A program made the translations under genes and the position numbers. The notes beneath the pieces were generated by a model. That model worked only from the letters and a program-made list of their open reading frames with translations, made no database searches and had not been told where the DNA came from. Shown piece by piece: positions 41,695-55,429 of a stretch of 64,000 nt of DNA. Positions within the stretch are counted from its first letter, which is position 1. Every line of letters starts with the position of its first letter. This stretch comes from Apis mellifera (taxonomy: Eukaryota; Arthropoda; Insecta; Hymenoptera; Apidae). The DNA lies in the NCBI RefSeq assembly GCF_003254395.2, contig NC_037651.1, positions 10,095,001 to 10,159,000 on the forward strand, read 5' to 3'.

Positions 41695-44600
41695 TCGTGT
41701 TCCTCCTCTTTGGACGATCGAGCGAGAGATCTCCTCCTTTCCTTCCCTTCTCTCAGGAGGAGGAAAGAGAACGCGTTACGAGAGATCCGAGGGGCCGCCG
41801 CGGCGTAGTGGATAGATCCAGCAGGCATAAAAATTTCCTCCTCCTAACGGGATAATCGTTTTTTCCCGCCTCTCTCTGCTAGGCTTCGTGCTTCTCATCC
41901 CCCTCCTCCGCCTCTCCGCTACTTTATTTCGCTTTGTTCCGCAAACTGAAACTGACGCAACAGCCAATTTCGTTCGTTACGGTAACGATAACGGTAATTG
42001 TTAAAACCGTGCGCGCGTTCTACACGCGGTGAGTAGTCCCGACGACGACGAAGAGGGGAGGGAAGAATATACCTATCGTGCCTCAAAGCGGGGATGATAT
42101 CAAAGCGGAGAGAGAGCCGCTTTTTTCTCGATGGCCCGCGACCGTTTTTTTTCCTTCTTTCCACCCCGCAGTTCGGCCCCCGATATCGCTTTTACGTCAG
42201 ATTCGGGGACGTAAAAATCGAGACACGGATCGAGCCAAGAAGAGGAAAGAGAGAGAGAGAGTCGAGTAATACGCGCGATAATGCGTTTATCGCGCCAGTA
42301 TCGATAGATATTCTGCCCTGCCCATGTGAAAAATCCTCGTTTCATCTAGGAGGGAGATTCATCGACAGAGGAGGGAGGAGGAGGATAGGACAAACGCGAA
42401 GAAACGCAATGGAAACACGTCGAAATTCCGTTCCCTTTATGCCCGTTGCGGTACTCCTTTGAAAACAGTTGCGGTAGAAATCCCAGTTCGTAGAATATAT
42501 ATATAGACGATAAATTCCGCTGCGGTTTGCAACGGATTGAGAAGACAGCGAAATTGTTTTCGCTGAAAACCGCGTATATGGCCGAGCCAACGATTTGCGG
42601 TTACGCCATCAAAGACGTTGTACTTTGCCAGCTTCTACTAGAAATTGGCGTAAATCGATTATCCGTTCGTTAATCGACCCACGCGCGCGCGATAAACGAT
42701 CGAGTCTGCGAGCGGGAACGGTGGGATGGACCTTCGGAAATTACGTCGTTTCGAATACCATACTCGATCCAGAGACGGAGAGAGAGACGGACAAATTCGT
42801 ATTTCTTATTGGCGGTTCGTCCGAATATGGTCCACTTCTCCTCTCTCTCTTCTTTTCGGTTTTGTTCTCGTCCTTCCATCGAGATATTACTCCGAGATAT
42901 TGCTTCCCTACGAGAACCAGAGAATAGGACAGGCTAGGGGGATCGTTCTTCTTTCTTAAAATCGCGCTTATCTCGGAATGAATAATTTATCGCCCCGTTT
43001 ATCTTTTTCCGCGTGGAGGCGTTCCCCGCTAACGAAACGATCAACGGTTAAAAATAAAATTAACATAAAACGGGGCCGAGGAGGGTGATTTAAGACGCGT
43101 AAAAAACTTCTTCCGAGAAGCTCTCCCGGGGACGTTGAACTCCAATTCCCTCCCCCGCTCGCGTGCCGCCGAATACGCAAATTGACCGAACGCGATATCG
43201 AGAAATGTATGATAATCGGGCGACGAGGCGAGTAACGCGTCGCGTGTAACGCGATTCTTTCGACGCGTACACACGCTTTTGTAAACCCGATCGGGGGGAC
43301 AAAAGAGGACGATGTAACGGGCCGGTATGCGTGAATTCGAGCCGTAGCCCGATATAAATTTCAATTCCGTGGAATCGATTGGACGGGAACGGGTCATAGT
43401 TGGGGCTACGCTAACCAACTACTGCTAGTTAAATGGATCGAAACGCGACACGCGGTCCCTCCCCTTCCTAATTGGCGACTCGAATCTCTCCGTTCTTTCC
43501 TCTTTCTCGTACGTGGACGAAGTTTCTCGCGCTGCTTAACCGTGAATAAATAGAAACGTTTCTGCGTCTGGCGGAAGATGGTATCGACCATCCTCCCTCC
43601 TTTCTCGAATACTCCTTTCCCTCGTTTCCTATCGCTTTCCCTTCGTCCTCTCGAGCCCTGTTGCACCACCACCTCGAGCAACCTGACCGTCTGAAACGTA
43701 ACCTGTCGGGAGGGGGAGGGAGGAGAGACCGAAGGGACGACCGGAGACCGAACTCGAGGGTGTAGCTTTCACGACCTTTCCAGGCTACGGAGTTAATATT
43801 TATCGAGGCTGCCTGTAATTTTCTTGGGAGCCGGCTGCGTTTCCCTCGTTCCTAGGATGAAACCTAGGAGGAAGAGAAAATAATTAAGATAACTCCGATC
43901 CTCGTGTTTTTTTCGGTAAAAAATATATCTCTCTCTTACTCTCGATCGACAGACACACTTTTTATTAATAGGGAAAATAACAAGTTCGATAGAATCGAAT
44001 TATTTTTTCTCCAAAATATATATATATATAAAATATATATTAAATAAATAAGGAAAGTGATCGAGCACACGTATATACGAAACGCGAGAATATCAACAAG
44101 TTTCGTACATTCTCGTTCTTCGTTTCGAGAACAATGACAGAAGTTCTGGAGGGAGGGAGGGAGAAGGAGGCGCACGAAGCACGCGGATCGAGACTAGAAT
44201 CGTACATACATGGTAACGTTCCTCTTGTATTCCTGCTTCCTACTTGCCGCTTGATTTACAGCGTAGCGCGCCCCAGCTATCGCCCACGATTCCCTCCACC
44301 TGTCCCTCCCCCTCTCGATTAATCGGTCCATCCTGTGCCGGTGCTAATTTATAGCCGCGCTAATCGTTTCGTGCGAATTGTCAACAAGTGGCCGATTCTC
44401 TCCTACGCGATATCGCCAATCTTTCCATCTTCTGTTTTCCCCCCTTCAAATTGGATCGCGAAATTCTGCTTACATCGATCGGTAAAGGGGAGAGAGTAAT
44501 GGTGGAAAGGCGGACAAAAAAGTGGGGGAGGAAAGAAGGGAAAAGAGAATAAAAATTAACGGTAAAACGAAGGTTCACGGAATGTCGGGGCTGGCGATCC

Positions 44601-46180
44601 TCGGGGGAGGCCGAAAATGCACTTTTTATCGCGGTACATCTCGTATGCGGCGGTGTATCAGGCCCGCGCATACATATTTCCTAGCACGTTCCCCGCACGT
44701 TCTCTCTACTGCCACGTCCCACGTTCTCGATCGTCTCCTCTCCTAGGCAGGTAAACGTGCAAGGTCGGCCCTGCTCGTGCTCCCTCTATCGAGCAATCGG
44801 CGAGAAACCGTTCCGAAGAGGAACTCTTTCGCGAAGGAGAAAGCGATGTCCACTCGTCACGAGTGTTTCTTCTTCTTCTTCTTCTTTTTCGAGAGAGAGA
44901 GATATTAATCCAGCCCATAGGCGGGATAAAGCAACACGAGTAAAGTCTTTTTCTCGAACAAGGGAATAAACATTCAAAGTTTCGAGGAGATTAAGCAGTT
45001 ACTTTTACTCTGCTGAGCTGGTCGAGTCGATTTAGCACACCATGTCGATTTTTGAGAGAGATGCTTGGAATCTATTTAACGCGTGTTTTTAACACGTTTC
45101 CTTCCCTTTTTTTTCTCTCTGAAACGAGGAGAAAAACGATGGGATACGTGTCGTCGATTGGATTCCGACTAATTCGAAGAAGGGAGGGGCGATCTTGAGA
45201 TTAAACGAAACTCGTGGCTCTATCGAGGTACGTAGCCGGTTCGTTTAATCCGGTGGTGATCACTTTTCCGAAGAGAAAGATTTATGGGATCCGTTTTAAA
45301 GCCGATTAAGAAGGAAGACGACTGGAACCCGTTTCGTAACCCCCCTCTCCTCTTCTTAATGACTTATACGAGGTGCAATTTCCACCGAAATGTTCCCTGC
45401 AACGTATACTCGACCGCCACGAGTCTTTAATCAATTATGCAAATCATTTGCGGACTACCGCCGCGCTTCCTTCCTTCCTTCCCCCTTTTCGCCGCGAGGA
45501 CGCGCAATCCCAAGTTCCCTTTCCCTTTGTACGCGCGACATCCTCCGCGCCACGGTCTTCCGCCGCCGCGCCGTACTCGTTTGGCCGCGCCCAATTTCGC
45601 GCGTCCTCCCTCCTTTTTTTCCTCTCGCTTCCGAAACAACCCGGTTAGCTCGCGGCTTGTTTATTAAAACTTTCGGATTAACTCGCTTTATAGACGCGTT
45701 CGTTTTATACTTTCGTGGCCGCGATATATATATACATATATACTTGTGAACATATATTATTTGTTCTCTCCCTTTTTTTTTACCTCCGAAATATTCGTAA
45801 AACACGAGCCTTGCCTTTCTCTCTCTGTCTCGTCAGTGACGACCGGCCATGATCCCCGGCAAGTCATCATCCGACGCTTTACACACGCGTATATAACCTT
45901 TTCGCTTCTCGTCTCTCTTTTCCTCCTCTCCTCTTTCCAGCCTCGCTCCTCTCTAACGAGTTACGTTTCGCGCCCTCGTCGCGAAAGTTCGGATACGAGA
46001 TTACCGGCGCTGGTCGCCTCTCGAGCTCCGATATTATGGAAAGCGCGAGATCCCCGAAAACGAAGGAGGGACGAGGAACAAGCGAAACGAGACTCCGAGT
46101 ATCGAGCCGCTCCATCTCCTCTCCCCTCCCAGAGCCAGTCCTTTTCCCAAGGAAACCAGATTTATTGCGTGTATATATAA

Positions 46181-46348
46181 AGGGTGTCTCGAAATTAATG
46201 CAAGATTCGAATTTGCCGCCATTAAGTTGTTGACAAGCCTGGAAAAAGAACAGTTGAGAGTTTAGTAAAAATGGAGCGTTATACGATACGCGTTTTCATT
46301 ATTGAACAATATTTTAAAAATATTTTAGAAACTCTCTTTTATATTTAA
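46181..46348 (+). pseudogene. mariner/Tc1-like transposon remnant, transposase N-terminus
   Basis: An AGGGTGTCTCGAAATTAATG end-like sequence at 46181-46200 is followed, 90 bp on, by an ATG at 46271. It opens MERYTIRVFIIEQYFKN and stops after 25 codons at 46348. The MERYT...RVFI...YFKN pattern resembles the helix-turn-helix start of insect mariner/Tc1-related transposases, here with residues missing and no catalytic domain. The rest of the element is absent. The family call is from memory of the motif. Confidence 0.45.
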
Positions 46349-47559
46349 TTCAAATCTTGCCACACATACAATCCTACGAAACATCCGCTTTACGATAAGA
46401 AATGTATGCATTCGTGTTGCCAATCGCGTTTTCGTTCCTTCTTAAGAAAGGAAAAGTGCGGCAGATATTCGGGCAAACGCGTGCGCGTGTGCGTATTCGA
46501 GCGAATTGGAGCGTATCGATAACAACAAATCCTCGTGATACGTTGTTACGTTGTTAATCCCGGGCGGACGAAGAGATACAGGCGAGTAAAGTTGGGGAAG
46601 GATGCTTTCAAGTCGGTCACCGCCACGCGTCCTATTTCGTATGCCGCGTTCCACCTCGCTACTACCTCTCTGGGAGTTGGTCGTAGAGATAACTAAACGG
46701 GGAGAATCGCGTAAAAAGGGATGCACGTCGGCCCGCTTAATTTTTTAAACGTCGCCTCCGCCCACCCTCCCTTTACATAAATTACGACGATTATGTTTTC
46801 GCGTGCGTGAGGCCAAGCATCAGAAGGAGGAAAGAAAGAAAGAAGGAAGGAAAGAGGAGAATCGGAATGGAAAGCGTGCTCCTCTTCGTTCGATCGCGGT
46901 GGTGGGCGGGTGTTCGACCTGGATAAATATATATTTCGGTACACCGATGATGCGACAGGAATAGAATTTCGTCAGGGCAAATGTCGGCTAGCGATTATAA
47001 CTCGAACGGGTCAATCTTGCATTATTTAACGACCCATCTTTCTTCCCCTTGGCTATCTACTATCGCTTCCCGATCGATTCTTCATTCAAACATCTTGTCT
47101 ATTGTGACGGAACAGGCGACGCAATCGAATGTTATTACATTCCTTTTTATTCCACGATTACATTCGTGAAATCGAGGGATGTGGAATTTCGTTGGAACGT
47201 GTGCGTGCAAAGTGTTGGACATGGATGGATGGATGAGTCGAAGTGGAGTAAAGTTTTGGAAAAGTAGGATCGAGTGCGAAAAGTGTGATGGGGAGAAGGG
47301 AAGGGAATAATCGTTGTCCAAGTTTCGCACAGATTCGGGTGGATGAATCGGGAATTGGCTGACCAAGATCCGTCCAACTACACCGGAAGTCGAGTCGGCG
47401 AGTCCGAGCCAACTTATCCATTGAATTAGAGAGAAAAGTGTTCTCGTGGTGTCCCGTGCACACAAACTTCTCCGTTAATCTCCTGGAAACCCCCCACGGG
47501 TTTCCTCGATTTATCGGCGATATCCGGATACGCGAATCCTTCTTCTTACCATCCACTTC

Positions 47560-48750
47560 CAACTCCTTTCCTTTCGCACTTTCGATCCGATCACCTTCGT
47601 TTCGAGTTCTCCGTTTTTTCGTATCTGCCGGGACAATCTCGAGAGTCGATATCGATGCGAAACGAGCGATGTATAAAATATTTAAAATTGTAACTAAGCA
47701 ACGATTGGACCAAGAAATCGGAGAGCGAATTGCTCTCGTCATCGATCTATTCCAAATATAGATTAAAAAAAATCAATAAGATTGACCGTGTTCCCTCTCC
47801 TTTCGCACTTTCGATCCGACATTCGTTTCGCAAAGAGTTTGCTCCGTTTTTTCTACCAGGACAATCTCGAGAGTCAATGCGAAACGAGCGATGTATAAAA
47901 TCTTTAAAATTCCAACTAAGCAACGATTCGACCAAGAAATCGGAGAGCGAGTTGCTCTCGTCATCGATCTATTCCAAATATAGATTAAAAAAATCAATAA
48001 GATTGACCGTGTTCCCTCTCCTTTCGCACTTTCGATCCGACATTCGTTTCGCAAAGAGTTTGCTCCGTTTTTTCTGCCAGAATAATCTCGAGAGTCGATA
48101 TCGATGCAAAACGAGCGATATATAAAATATTTAAAATTGTAAGCAACGATTCGACCAAGAAATCGGAGAGAGAGTTGCTCTCGTCATCGATCTATTCCAA
48201 ATATAGATTAAAAAAAATCAATAAGATTGACCTCTCTTTGTTCCCTCTCCTTTTGCACTTTCGACATTCGTTTCGCAGAGTTTGCTCTGTTTTTTCTGCC
48301 AGGACAATCTCGGGAGTCGATATCGATGCGAAACGAGCGATGTATAAAATCTTTAAAATTCTAACTAAGCAACGATTCGAGTAAGAAGCGAGAAATCGGA
48401 GTTGTTCTCGTTATCGATCTCTCGTCTCTCATATCCCAAATATAGATTAAAAAAAATCAATAAAATTGACCGTGTTCCCTCTTCTTTCGCACTTTCGATC
48501 CGATCACCTTTGTTTCGCGACGAATTTGCTCCGTTTTTTCGTATCTGCCGAGACATTGATCCTCCTCGAAACGACGGGACAATCTCGAGAGTCGATATCG
48601 ATGCGAAACGAGCGATGTATAAAATCTTTAAAATTCTAACTAAGCAACGAATCGAGTAAGAAGCGAGAAATCGGAGAGCGAGTTGCTCTCGTCATCGATC
48701 TATCCCAAATATAGATTAAAAACGGATAAGATTGACCGTGTTCGACGATG
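47560..48750 (+). repeat. minisatellite 3: about 5 units of 220-275 bp
   Basis: Each unit contains CTTTCGCACTTTCGATCCGA, GGACAATCTCGAGAGTCGAT, GCGAAACGAGCGATGTATAA and ATCGATCTATTCCAAATATAG in the same order. Starts can be taken near 47578, 47809, 48028, 48256 and 48490, with a partial sixth end near 48680-48740. It lies between the beat and opsin genes. Confidence 0.92.
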
Positions 48751-51700
48751 GGACGACGACGACGACAACGAGGAATTGGAAAAACCGCTCGAATCAGGCT
48801 TACCCTCGACTCATTACTTTGAATTATTCGAATAATATTTTCCTGTCTGACTGAGAAATCAATGCGTCTACCCGGCCGATGCATAATTCATGGCATAGTA
48901 TCGGACAGATCGAAGATTAATAGCTCTGATCAGACGCTCTCTAATCGAACGCTTACCGCCTACTTTTCCTTCCTTCCTTCCCACCCTATCTTCTCTTTCC
49001 TCCTCCTCCTCCTATTCCGTTTCCACTCTCTTCCCCTCCCCTTTCGTTTATCTCTTCCAGAAGCTGTCTCGCATCCTACGATAAAATCGATAGATAGCCC
49101 CGGACAGGATGAATTCGAATGATTTCGGGAGCCGCGGAATCTAATACATACTCGTCCTCCTCCTCCTCGATAAACGTCGTTCGTTTCGTTTCATTTCGAG
49201 AGTCGTTTCATTTTTCACGGGAAAGGAGAAAACGTGAAAAGTAAACGCAATTAATGCATATATATATATATATATATACACACACATACACGTATATTGG
49301 TCGAATACAAACGAAATTGAGAAAAAGCTAAAAAACGAAAGAAGCGAGAACCGCTGTAAAACCTGATAAAAAGTTGAAAAGGTTTTCTCGCGTTGCAACT
49401 TTTCCCTCCGATTCCTGGACGCGACGACGATGGATGGAAAGAGAGAGAGAGAGAGGGGAAGGTACTCCGTGGATCGTCATCTTGCTCGGCGTAGATTATC
49501 CGATTAAAGGCTAGACGATCCTTGAAATCGCTTCGCGGTAATGGTTAACGAGCAAAACTGTTTTTGCGAGGGAAACGACGCACCGAAGCTTACCAGCCGC
49601 CAAAGCTTATCCCGAACGGAAAGCAACTTTTCTCTCCTGGTAACTAGGAACCCGGCCAATAAAAGTTTGTCCTCGCATAACGCGGGAAGAAACAATTTTG
49701 GATCGCGTCGTGCCGTGTACGAATATACCTAATTGAGACGAGCACGTACCGCCTAATAACTTTCGAGTTCGATTCCGGAAATTGAATGACGTGACGTAAA
49801 AGCTAAACGCGTTCCTCCTCGAAAAGGTCGAAAAGGAGGAGGGGAAAAAAAAAAAAGAAAGAAAAAAGGAAAGAAAAATTATGCCTCCGGGCAGAGTTTG
49901 AAAAGAATCGAGGGCCGATAAGATGGAATATCGCCTCCTCCCCCTCCTTTAATTCGAGTTAATCGAACGCGGATGGAAAACGAGAATAATCGTTTCGAGG
50001 TCGCGATTCGGAAAAGAATAATTTCGTATCCATCCAATTTATAGATCGCGTTTTCTTTTCTTCCGAAACGAATCGCAATTTTACTTACTACGCGGATCGA
50101 CCATTATTTTGCCTCGTAACGAAGTAACGGTATTTCTTTTCACGGGAACTACGCGGAAATCACGTGTACTCACCCGACGAGAAAACTTTTCCCGAGATTT
50201 TTATCCCGCCGACGTTCAACAACGTGATACATCACTTTGTACGTCGCATCGAGACCGCTTAGACTCGATAAAATTGCGAGCAATTTATCGAGAGGATCGA
50301 TAATTGTCGTTTAAAAATAAAAGGAGAGAGGAAAAAAGTTCCGCGTACTATATCGAACGATTTCGCTACGAAACTTGGATATGTACCGAATCGATTGCTC
50401 GATCGCGATAGCCCTCGAATATAAGTTTATCCACTGACTGGATACGAATTGGCCACGAGTCGTCCACCAACTTACGTGCGTAATCACAGCTGTGCCACTC
50501 GCTCTAATAATAAACGGATCGAACCATTTCCAACCAAACTCTCTTCCAAACCCCTAAACGCTTTCTTCTTTTCGAATTGGAAAGCGATCGCCATTTTTTT
50601 CGTACGATTCAAGATGGAAGAGGGAATCGGCCTCGGACGAATTCGTTTCGACACGCGTTCCAAGGCAATCAGACGCGAGGTCTTCGCGCGATTCCGCGAG
50701 AAAAGGAGAGAGATAGAGAGAGGGAGAGACGCGTAACGCGGAGAAAAGTGGCGGTAGGAGGCATATAATGGCGAGTATTACGGGCACTTAGTCACTTTTG
50801 TGCTCGGGCCGGCATTGTGCTAAGACAAAAGATGGCGAATCCCCGGGAGCGATTCAACTGTCCCACGCGAGACAGTGGCGGCGGAGGCGGCGGTGGCGAC
50901 GGTGGCGGCGGCACTCGAATAACTACAAGGGGCTGAGGGCAAAATTAAGCCGAGCGGGATGGCGCGGCAATTCGCGAGCGTTCACAAACACTCCTTCCCT
51001 CGTTTGTTACGGTCACGATACGGTTGCACGTTCGCTCGCCTACGTAAATGGAACCCGAACACCACCACCTTCTTCCAGTCTTCCGCGCGTGTCCGCCTCT
51101 GAAAGCTCCGATACGCATTGTGCCATTCCCCTTTGTTATCTTTTTCCGTCCCAAGTTTACGCGGCGCGCGCACACACACACACGCACACATTGGCTGCGC
51201 TCGTTCCCAGTTTCGACTGCCACAATGCCGCCGTTTCTTCTCCGCTCTTTCTTCTCTCCTCTCCTCCCCGCGAATTCGTTACGCTTCCAGCTACAGACCT
51301 TAGTTAGACCTTTCCTGATTATTTTTCAGCTTCCTACCCCCCTCGTGCTACCGTTTTCGTCTACCATTCACCCGGAATTCAACTTTTCTTCCCTCTCCCT
51401 CTCTCGCTCGAAGATTTCGAACGGCGGGGAAATTTTCGCAACGGGGAGGAATGCGGCGGAGACGTTTCGATCGTCCGTCCTCGCAGGTTCGCAATTTCGA
51501 CGAATCCGAAGAAGAATCGGGAAGAATCGAGAGAAAAGAGGAGAGGAAGGAGAGGACGAAGCTAAACTTATAGAGAAATAGGCGGAACGATTCGGAAGAC
51601 CACTCGGTCGCGGCCGCCTCTTTCATCTCCAACATCAAAAGGCAATTCCTGAAATTATGGAGATTTTTCCGAAGAATTTCGCGAAATCGACGGTATTCTA

Positions 51701-54700
51701 CCCAAGACCGTGCCCTCGTGCTCTTTGTCGGAATAAACGGGTTGGGGATTGAAGGAGGGCGGAGAAAGAGAGAGGGAGAGAATAGAGACGGAAACGGGGC
51801 CAGGGAAGGAGAAGAAAGTCGAGAATAAAGAGGGAGCGAGAGAGAGAAGAAGTCAAGGCTTGGAACAAATGAGAGGTTATTTCAGCCACTAGACGTATGT
51901 ACATATATTCGGTATCCCCGTCTCAATCATCGATCCGACTTTTGCATTTTCACCGAGAACCTCGTAGTTTCCCGTTAAACCGTAACCTCTCCCTCCCTCT
52001 CTCTCTCTATCCTTTTATCTCCAACGAACAACGGAGATAAAAAGATCTTGAAAATAACCATCCGAGAGAGAGGCAAAGTCGACGATCTTAATCCACCCGA
52101 CGCTATTTGCAATTTGAACGTGTAGCGCGTCGACGCGTGAAACTTTCGCGATCGGATCTCAACGTCGTGGAAGAAACGAGTTTAATTTAAAAAAACGATA
52201 AATACCTTTATCCATCCAATTGATAAGCCGATATCGCGTTTCATCTCTTTTTCTTTCCTCTTTTTTCACGGTTTTTATCGATCGGCCTCGTCGGTGTTTT
52301 CGCGATACCGATTCGACCCCCGTAACTCGCGGACAAAAGAGCGGGAGGGAAGAATGGCGGGGAAGATAAAGTGGAAACATTCGAATATACCAAGTATCGA
52401 AGCGCGTAATACGGTTCATCGTACGTACGCGAGATGGGAATCTTTGCTCCTCCTTCCTTCCTTTCTTCCTTCCGTTCGAGATAATGGAAACGGTGGTGAC
52501 ACGGTAGCCGATCGGCGAGAAAAAGAAAAATGAAAGAAGAAGAATGTGTATATATATATATATATACACGCGCTTCGGTATCCCTTCAACCGTGTAAAAA
52601 TTCGTCCCGCGCTCGGCATCGCCAATGTAATCGGATCTCGATTTAACGGTGAATCGCGAGACGCTGTATTCCTCGGGGGATAGGGGGCGATTAACGGAGA
52701 TGCCGAATTGATTTTGCCGTAACGAGAGGAGAATTCTCGGGTGGAGGAGAATCGAGAGAGAGGCCCTCCCTCTTCTCCTCGTTTCGGTGAACCGAACGAC
52801 TCGACTCGTGGGACGAGATTTGAATAATCGTGATGGCTCTTGAATAGGAAAAAGAGTGTCAATCTGCGCGTTCTGTGCATGGAAGTTTCTCGAACGAGCG
52901 CGCATGGAAAGCACGCTGAGGGGGGGGGAGGGAAAGCCGAGGACGGGTGTACCATTAGCGGCGACGAAGACGGAGGACGAGGGAACGAGGACGACGACGA
53001 CGACGACGATCCAGTGGCGGCTCCCCAATTAGCGTTAATCCTTGTTAATCCGCGTCTCTCCAATCTGCATCCCTTTGTTCTTCGTTCGGGCCGCCAAGCG
53101 GCCCGGCGACTATCGCCACGGTTTACGACCGGAATATTTCGAGTTAGCAGCCAAGGGACAGGGACGGGGATTGGGAAGAGGGAGCAAAACGACGACTCTA
53201 CACAGAGTTTCCACGTCAATTTCAACTCGCGACTGTCGATCCTTCCGGCCCCAGCGTCCGAGAAAGTATCGATCAACTCGACGGAAAATATCTAATGTCG
53301 AGTAACGAATGGTGCGTATCGAAATCGAAAAGACGGTAAAAAGACGGTAAAAAGAGAGAAAAGAAAATGAGAGGGTTTTACTTTCGGATAAATAAAGGAA
53401 AGATAGAGAAGAAAAAGTTGGGAATTCGGTAAACTCGCGGTGGGAGAGATTGTTTTCGAGATCGTAGATGAAGAGTTACAGGAGACAAAAGAGGAGGACG
53501 GGTTTAGAAATATTGGTCCGTTCGGAAACAAGGGAAGGCATTGAACTCTGATCGATGAATCTTGCGTCGTCTGAACGGGGGGGGGGGGCCGACGAAACGA
53601 CGCAAAACCGTGGAATACGCGCGGCTCGAGATGAAAAGTAGCGGCGCGTACGTACGGTGGTTACAGCCGTGGAGGGAGTATACACGGTCGAGAGGGTGGT
53701 ATGACAAAGGGGCCGAGAGAAGGAGAGCGATCAATGAGAAATGACGAACGCGGGCGCGAGAGGAGCGCGGACGATAAAGAGAAAGAAGGGGAGGAAGGAG
53801 AAAACGGCGTCACCGGTCGCTCCGCTCACATTGTTACCATAATCGGCCTCGGTTGGGCCCATTGTTTGTCATTCAATTTTCCCGCTGGATTTTCACCGCT
53901 GACAATGGGAGGAACGCTTTATAAGTCGCGGGAATTACACGGGCGAACAAAGCTCGTAAATATATCCGTTGAATCGTGAAAAACGTCCCGTGCTCTCGCT
54001 GCCTCTTGCTCCCCCATCCCGTGCTCGCGTCACCCCGTTTCTTCGCTTCGCTCCGCCTCGCCTCGCTCTCGGATCCGCGCGGAAAACGCGGCTACTGTAT
54101 CTTTTCGCACGGGCGAGCTTATATCGGGGCCCATGCGTGGTCCTCGACCGATGATAGTCCGCGATGCGGAGGCAACGTACCAGCCAGCCGGCTAACTGGG
54201 CAGCGGCGGATGGAAACGCAACGGATACCGGGCGGCCAGTGTACGCGCCAACGCCGCCCATTCTCGTAAATCAGTGGAATTCCGCCTCCGTTCCGGGACA
54301 ATTTTATGATTTAATCCGGTGGATGCGCCAAGGCAGTGTGTGCGGTCGCGCCAGCTTCGAAAGCTTCGAGATACACACATATATATATGTATATATAGAC
54401 TGCACTTGCCGAGATGAATTTCGCACGCCGCCAAATGGTGACCGCGCGTAAAAATGGTTTGCGGCGGCCGATGGGCGGCGGATGGTGAATGGCGCAGGTA
54501 GGGTGGTCGGCACGCGAGGAGAGGAGGAGGGAGAGACGCGACACCGACGCACGCTGCGTGAAATTTCAGGAGGACGGTGACCGACGTGCGTCGCCATTCC
54601 TCCGAATTTTCGATCGGTTCGAGAGAGCATTATTCGGTTAAACCGATAACAAAACGGGCCCTTGATTACGAGATTGACAGCACGCGTCCGACCGATCGTA

Positions 54701-54959
54701 TATATATACACGCGCGCACGCACTCTCTCTCTCTCTCCACTCCTCGTAATTTACCCTCCGACGAACTTTTCGAACGGGAACAATGGGACGAGCCGTATCC
54801 GTATCCCCATCCACCGACGCGTCTCGCCATCTTTTTCCCATCTTTCTTTCTTCCAGCCTTGATCGGAGATTAAAGAATCGTCGCGAAGAGCGTGCGAGAT
54901 CGGTTCGCGTGACCAACTAGACTCAGCTAAACAAAAGGTTTCTCCTATTCGTAAATCGC

Positions 54960-54970
54960 AAATCGAATTA
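54960..54970. promoter_or_regulatory. candidate RCSI/P3 (Pax6-type) photoreceptor element upstream of the opsin
   Basis: AAATCGAATTA fits the rhodopsin core sequence I consensus TAATYNRATTN when read on the minus strand. RCSI is the conserved Pax6/homeodomain site in proximal promoters of fly rhodopsin genes. Here it lies about 50 bp upstream of a TATA box, so roughly 80-90 bp before the inferred transcription start, the spacing seen in fly rhodopsins. The match and spacing are seen directly; the function is inferred. Confidence 0.55.
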
Positions 54971-55018
54971 AGCTCTCAACTGGCACGCCATTCCCGATCA
55001 CGAATCGTCGTACGTACG

Positions 55019-55026
55019 TATAAAAG
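55019..55026 (+). promoter_or_regulatory. candidate TATA box of the blue opsin gene
   Basis: TATAAAAG lies 404 bp before the opsin ATG. A TCAAGT initiator-like sequence lies about 30 bp downstream (55049-55054). Together with the RCSI-type site it forms a plausible core promoter and implies a 5' leader of about 380 nt, unless a leader intron exists. TATA-like strings are not rare, so the support comes from the combination. Confidence 0.5.
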
Positions 55027-55429
55027 GAAAGGATCTCGATAAACCGAGTCAAGTGAGTTGCGGAACGTATCCACGACCCTCTCATCACCGCGCCTCACTT
55101 CAGGTCGTGCGCGTTACACCTTGTTCATTTTTTTTTTCCAGTGCGGTGTTGTCCAAACTCTTTACCCTTCTCCCGTATTGTTGTCTTCGTATCTCTCTGT
55201 CTCTGTCTCTTTCTTCCTTCCTTCCTTCCTTCCTCCCTTCTCTCCTCCCTCCCCTCCTTCCTTTCCGTTCGTCGTGCTCGCAACAACGTTCGCCATCGAT
55301 CGATCGAATCCTTCGAAAGATATCCTTCTATCGGCTTCGACGTTCTATCGTCGAATTACCGTAATCCGTGCCGCCTGGAATTAATACCGATCCCGCATAC
55401 CGATCGTAAAGACTTTGAACCGTGCCGGG

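Larger units (their letters stand above)
38586..54950. other. intergenic stretch between beat and the blue opsin
   Basis: About 16 kb without a recognisable gene. It holds minisatellite 3, the transposase remnant, (TTCCG)n at 41656-41694, GGC-rich sequence at 50876-50925 and TA/CT tracts. It must contain the beat promoter and 5' leader near its left end. Long ORFs at 39.5-41.2 kb and 52.1-53.3 kb have compositions of simple repeats or no family resemblance. Confidence 0.6.

Noticed and set aside
47666..48700. Short ORF MYKIFKI...DLFQI repeated in minisatellite 3
   Set aside because: Complete in only two units; the others have frameshifts or early stops, so it is not maintained as a protein.
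52159..53276. Overlapping minus-strand ORFs of about 286-289 codons
   Set aside because: Ser/Arg-rich runs come from CGA, TCC and GAC repeats and TA tracts; two frames are open at once and neither resembles a known family.
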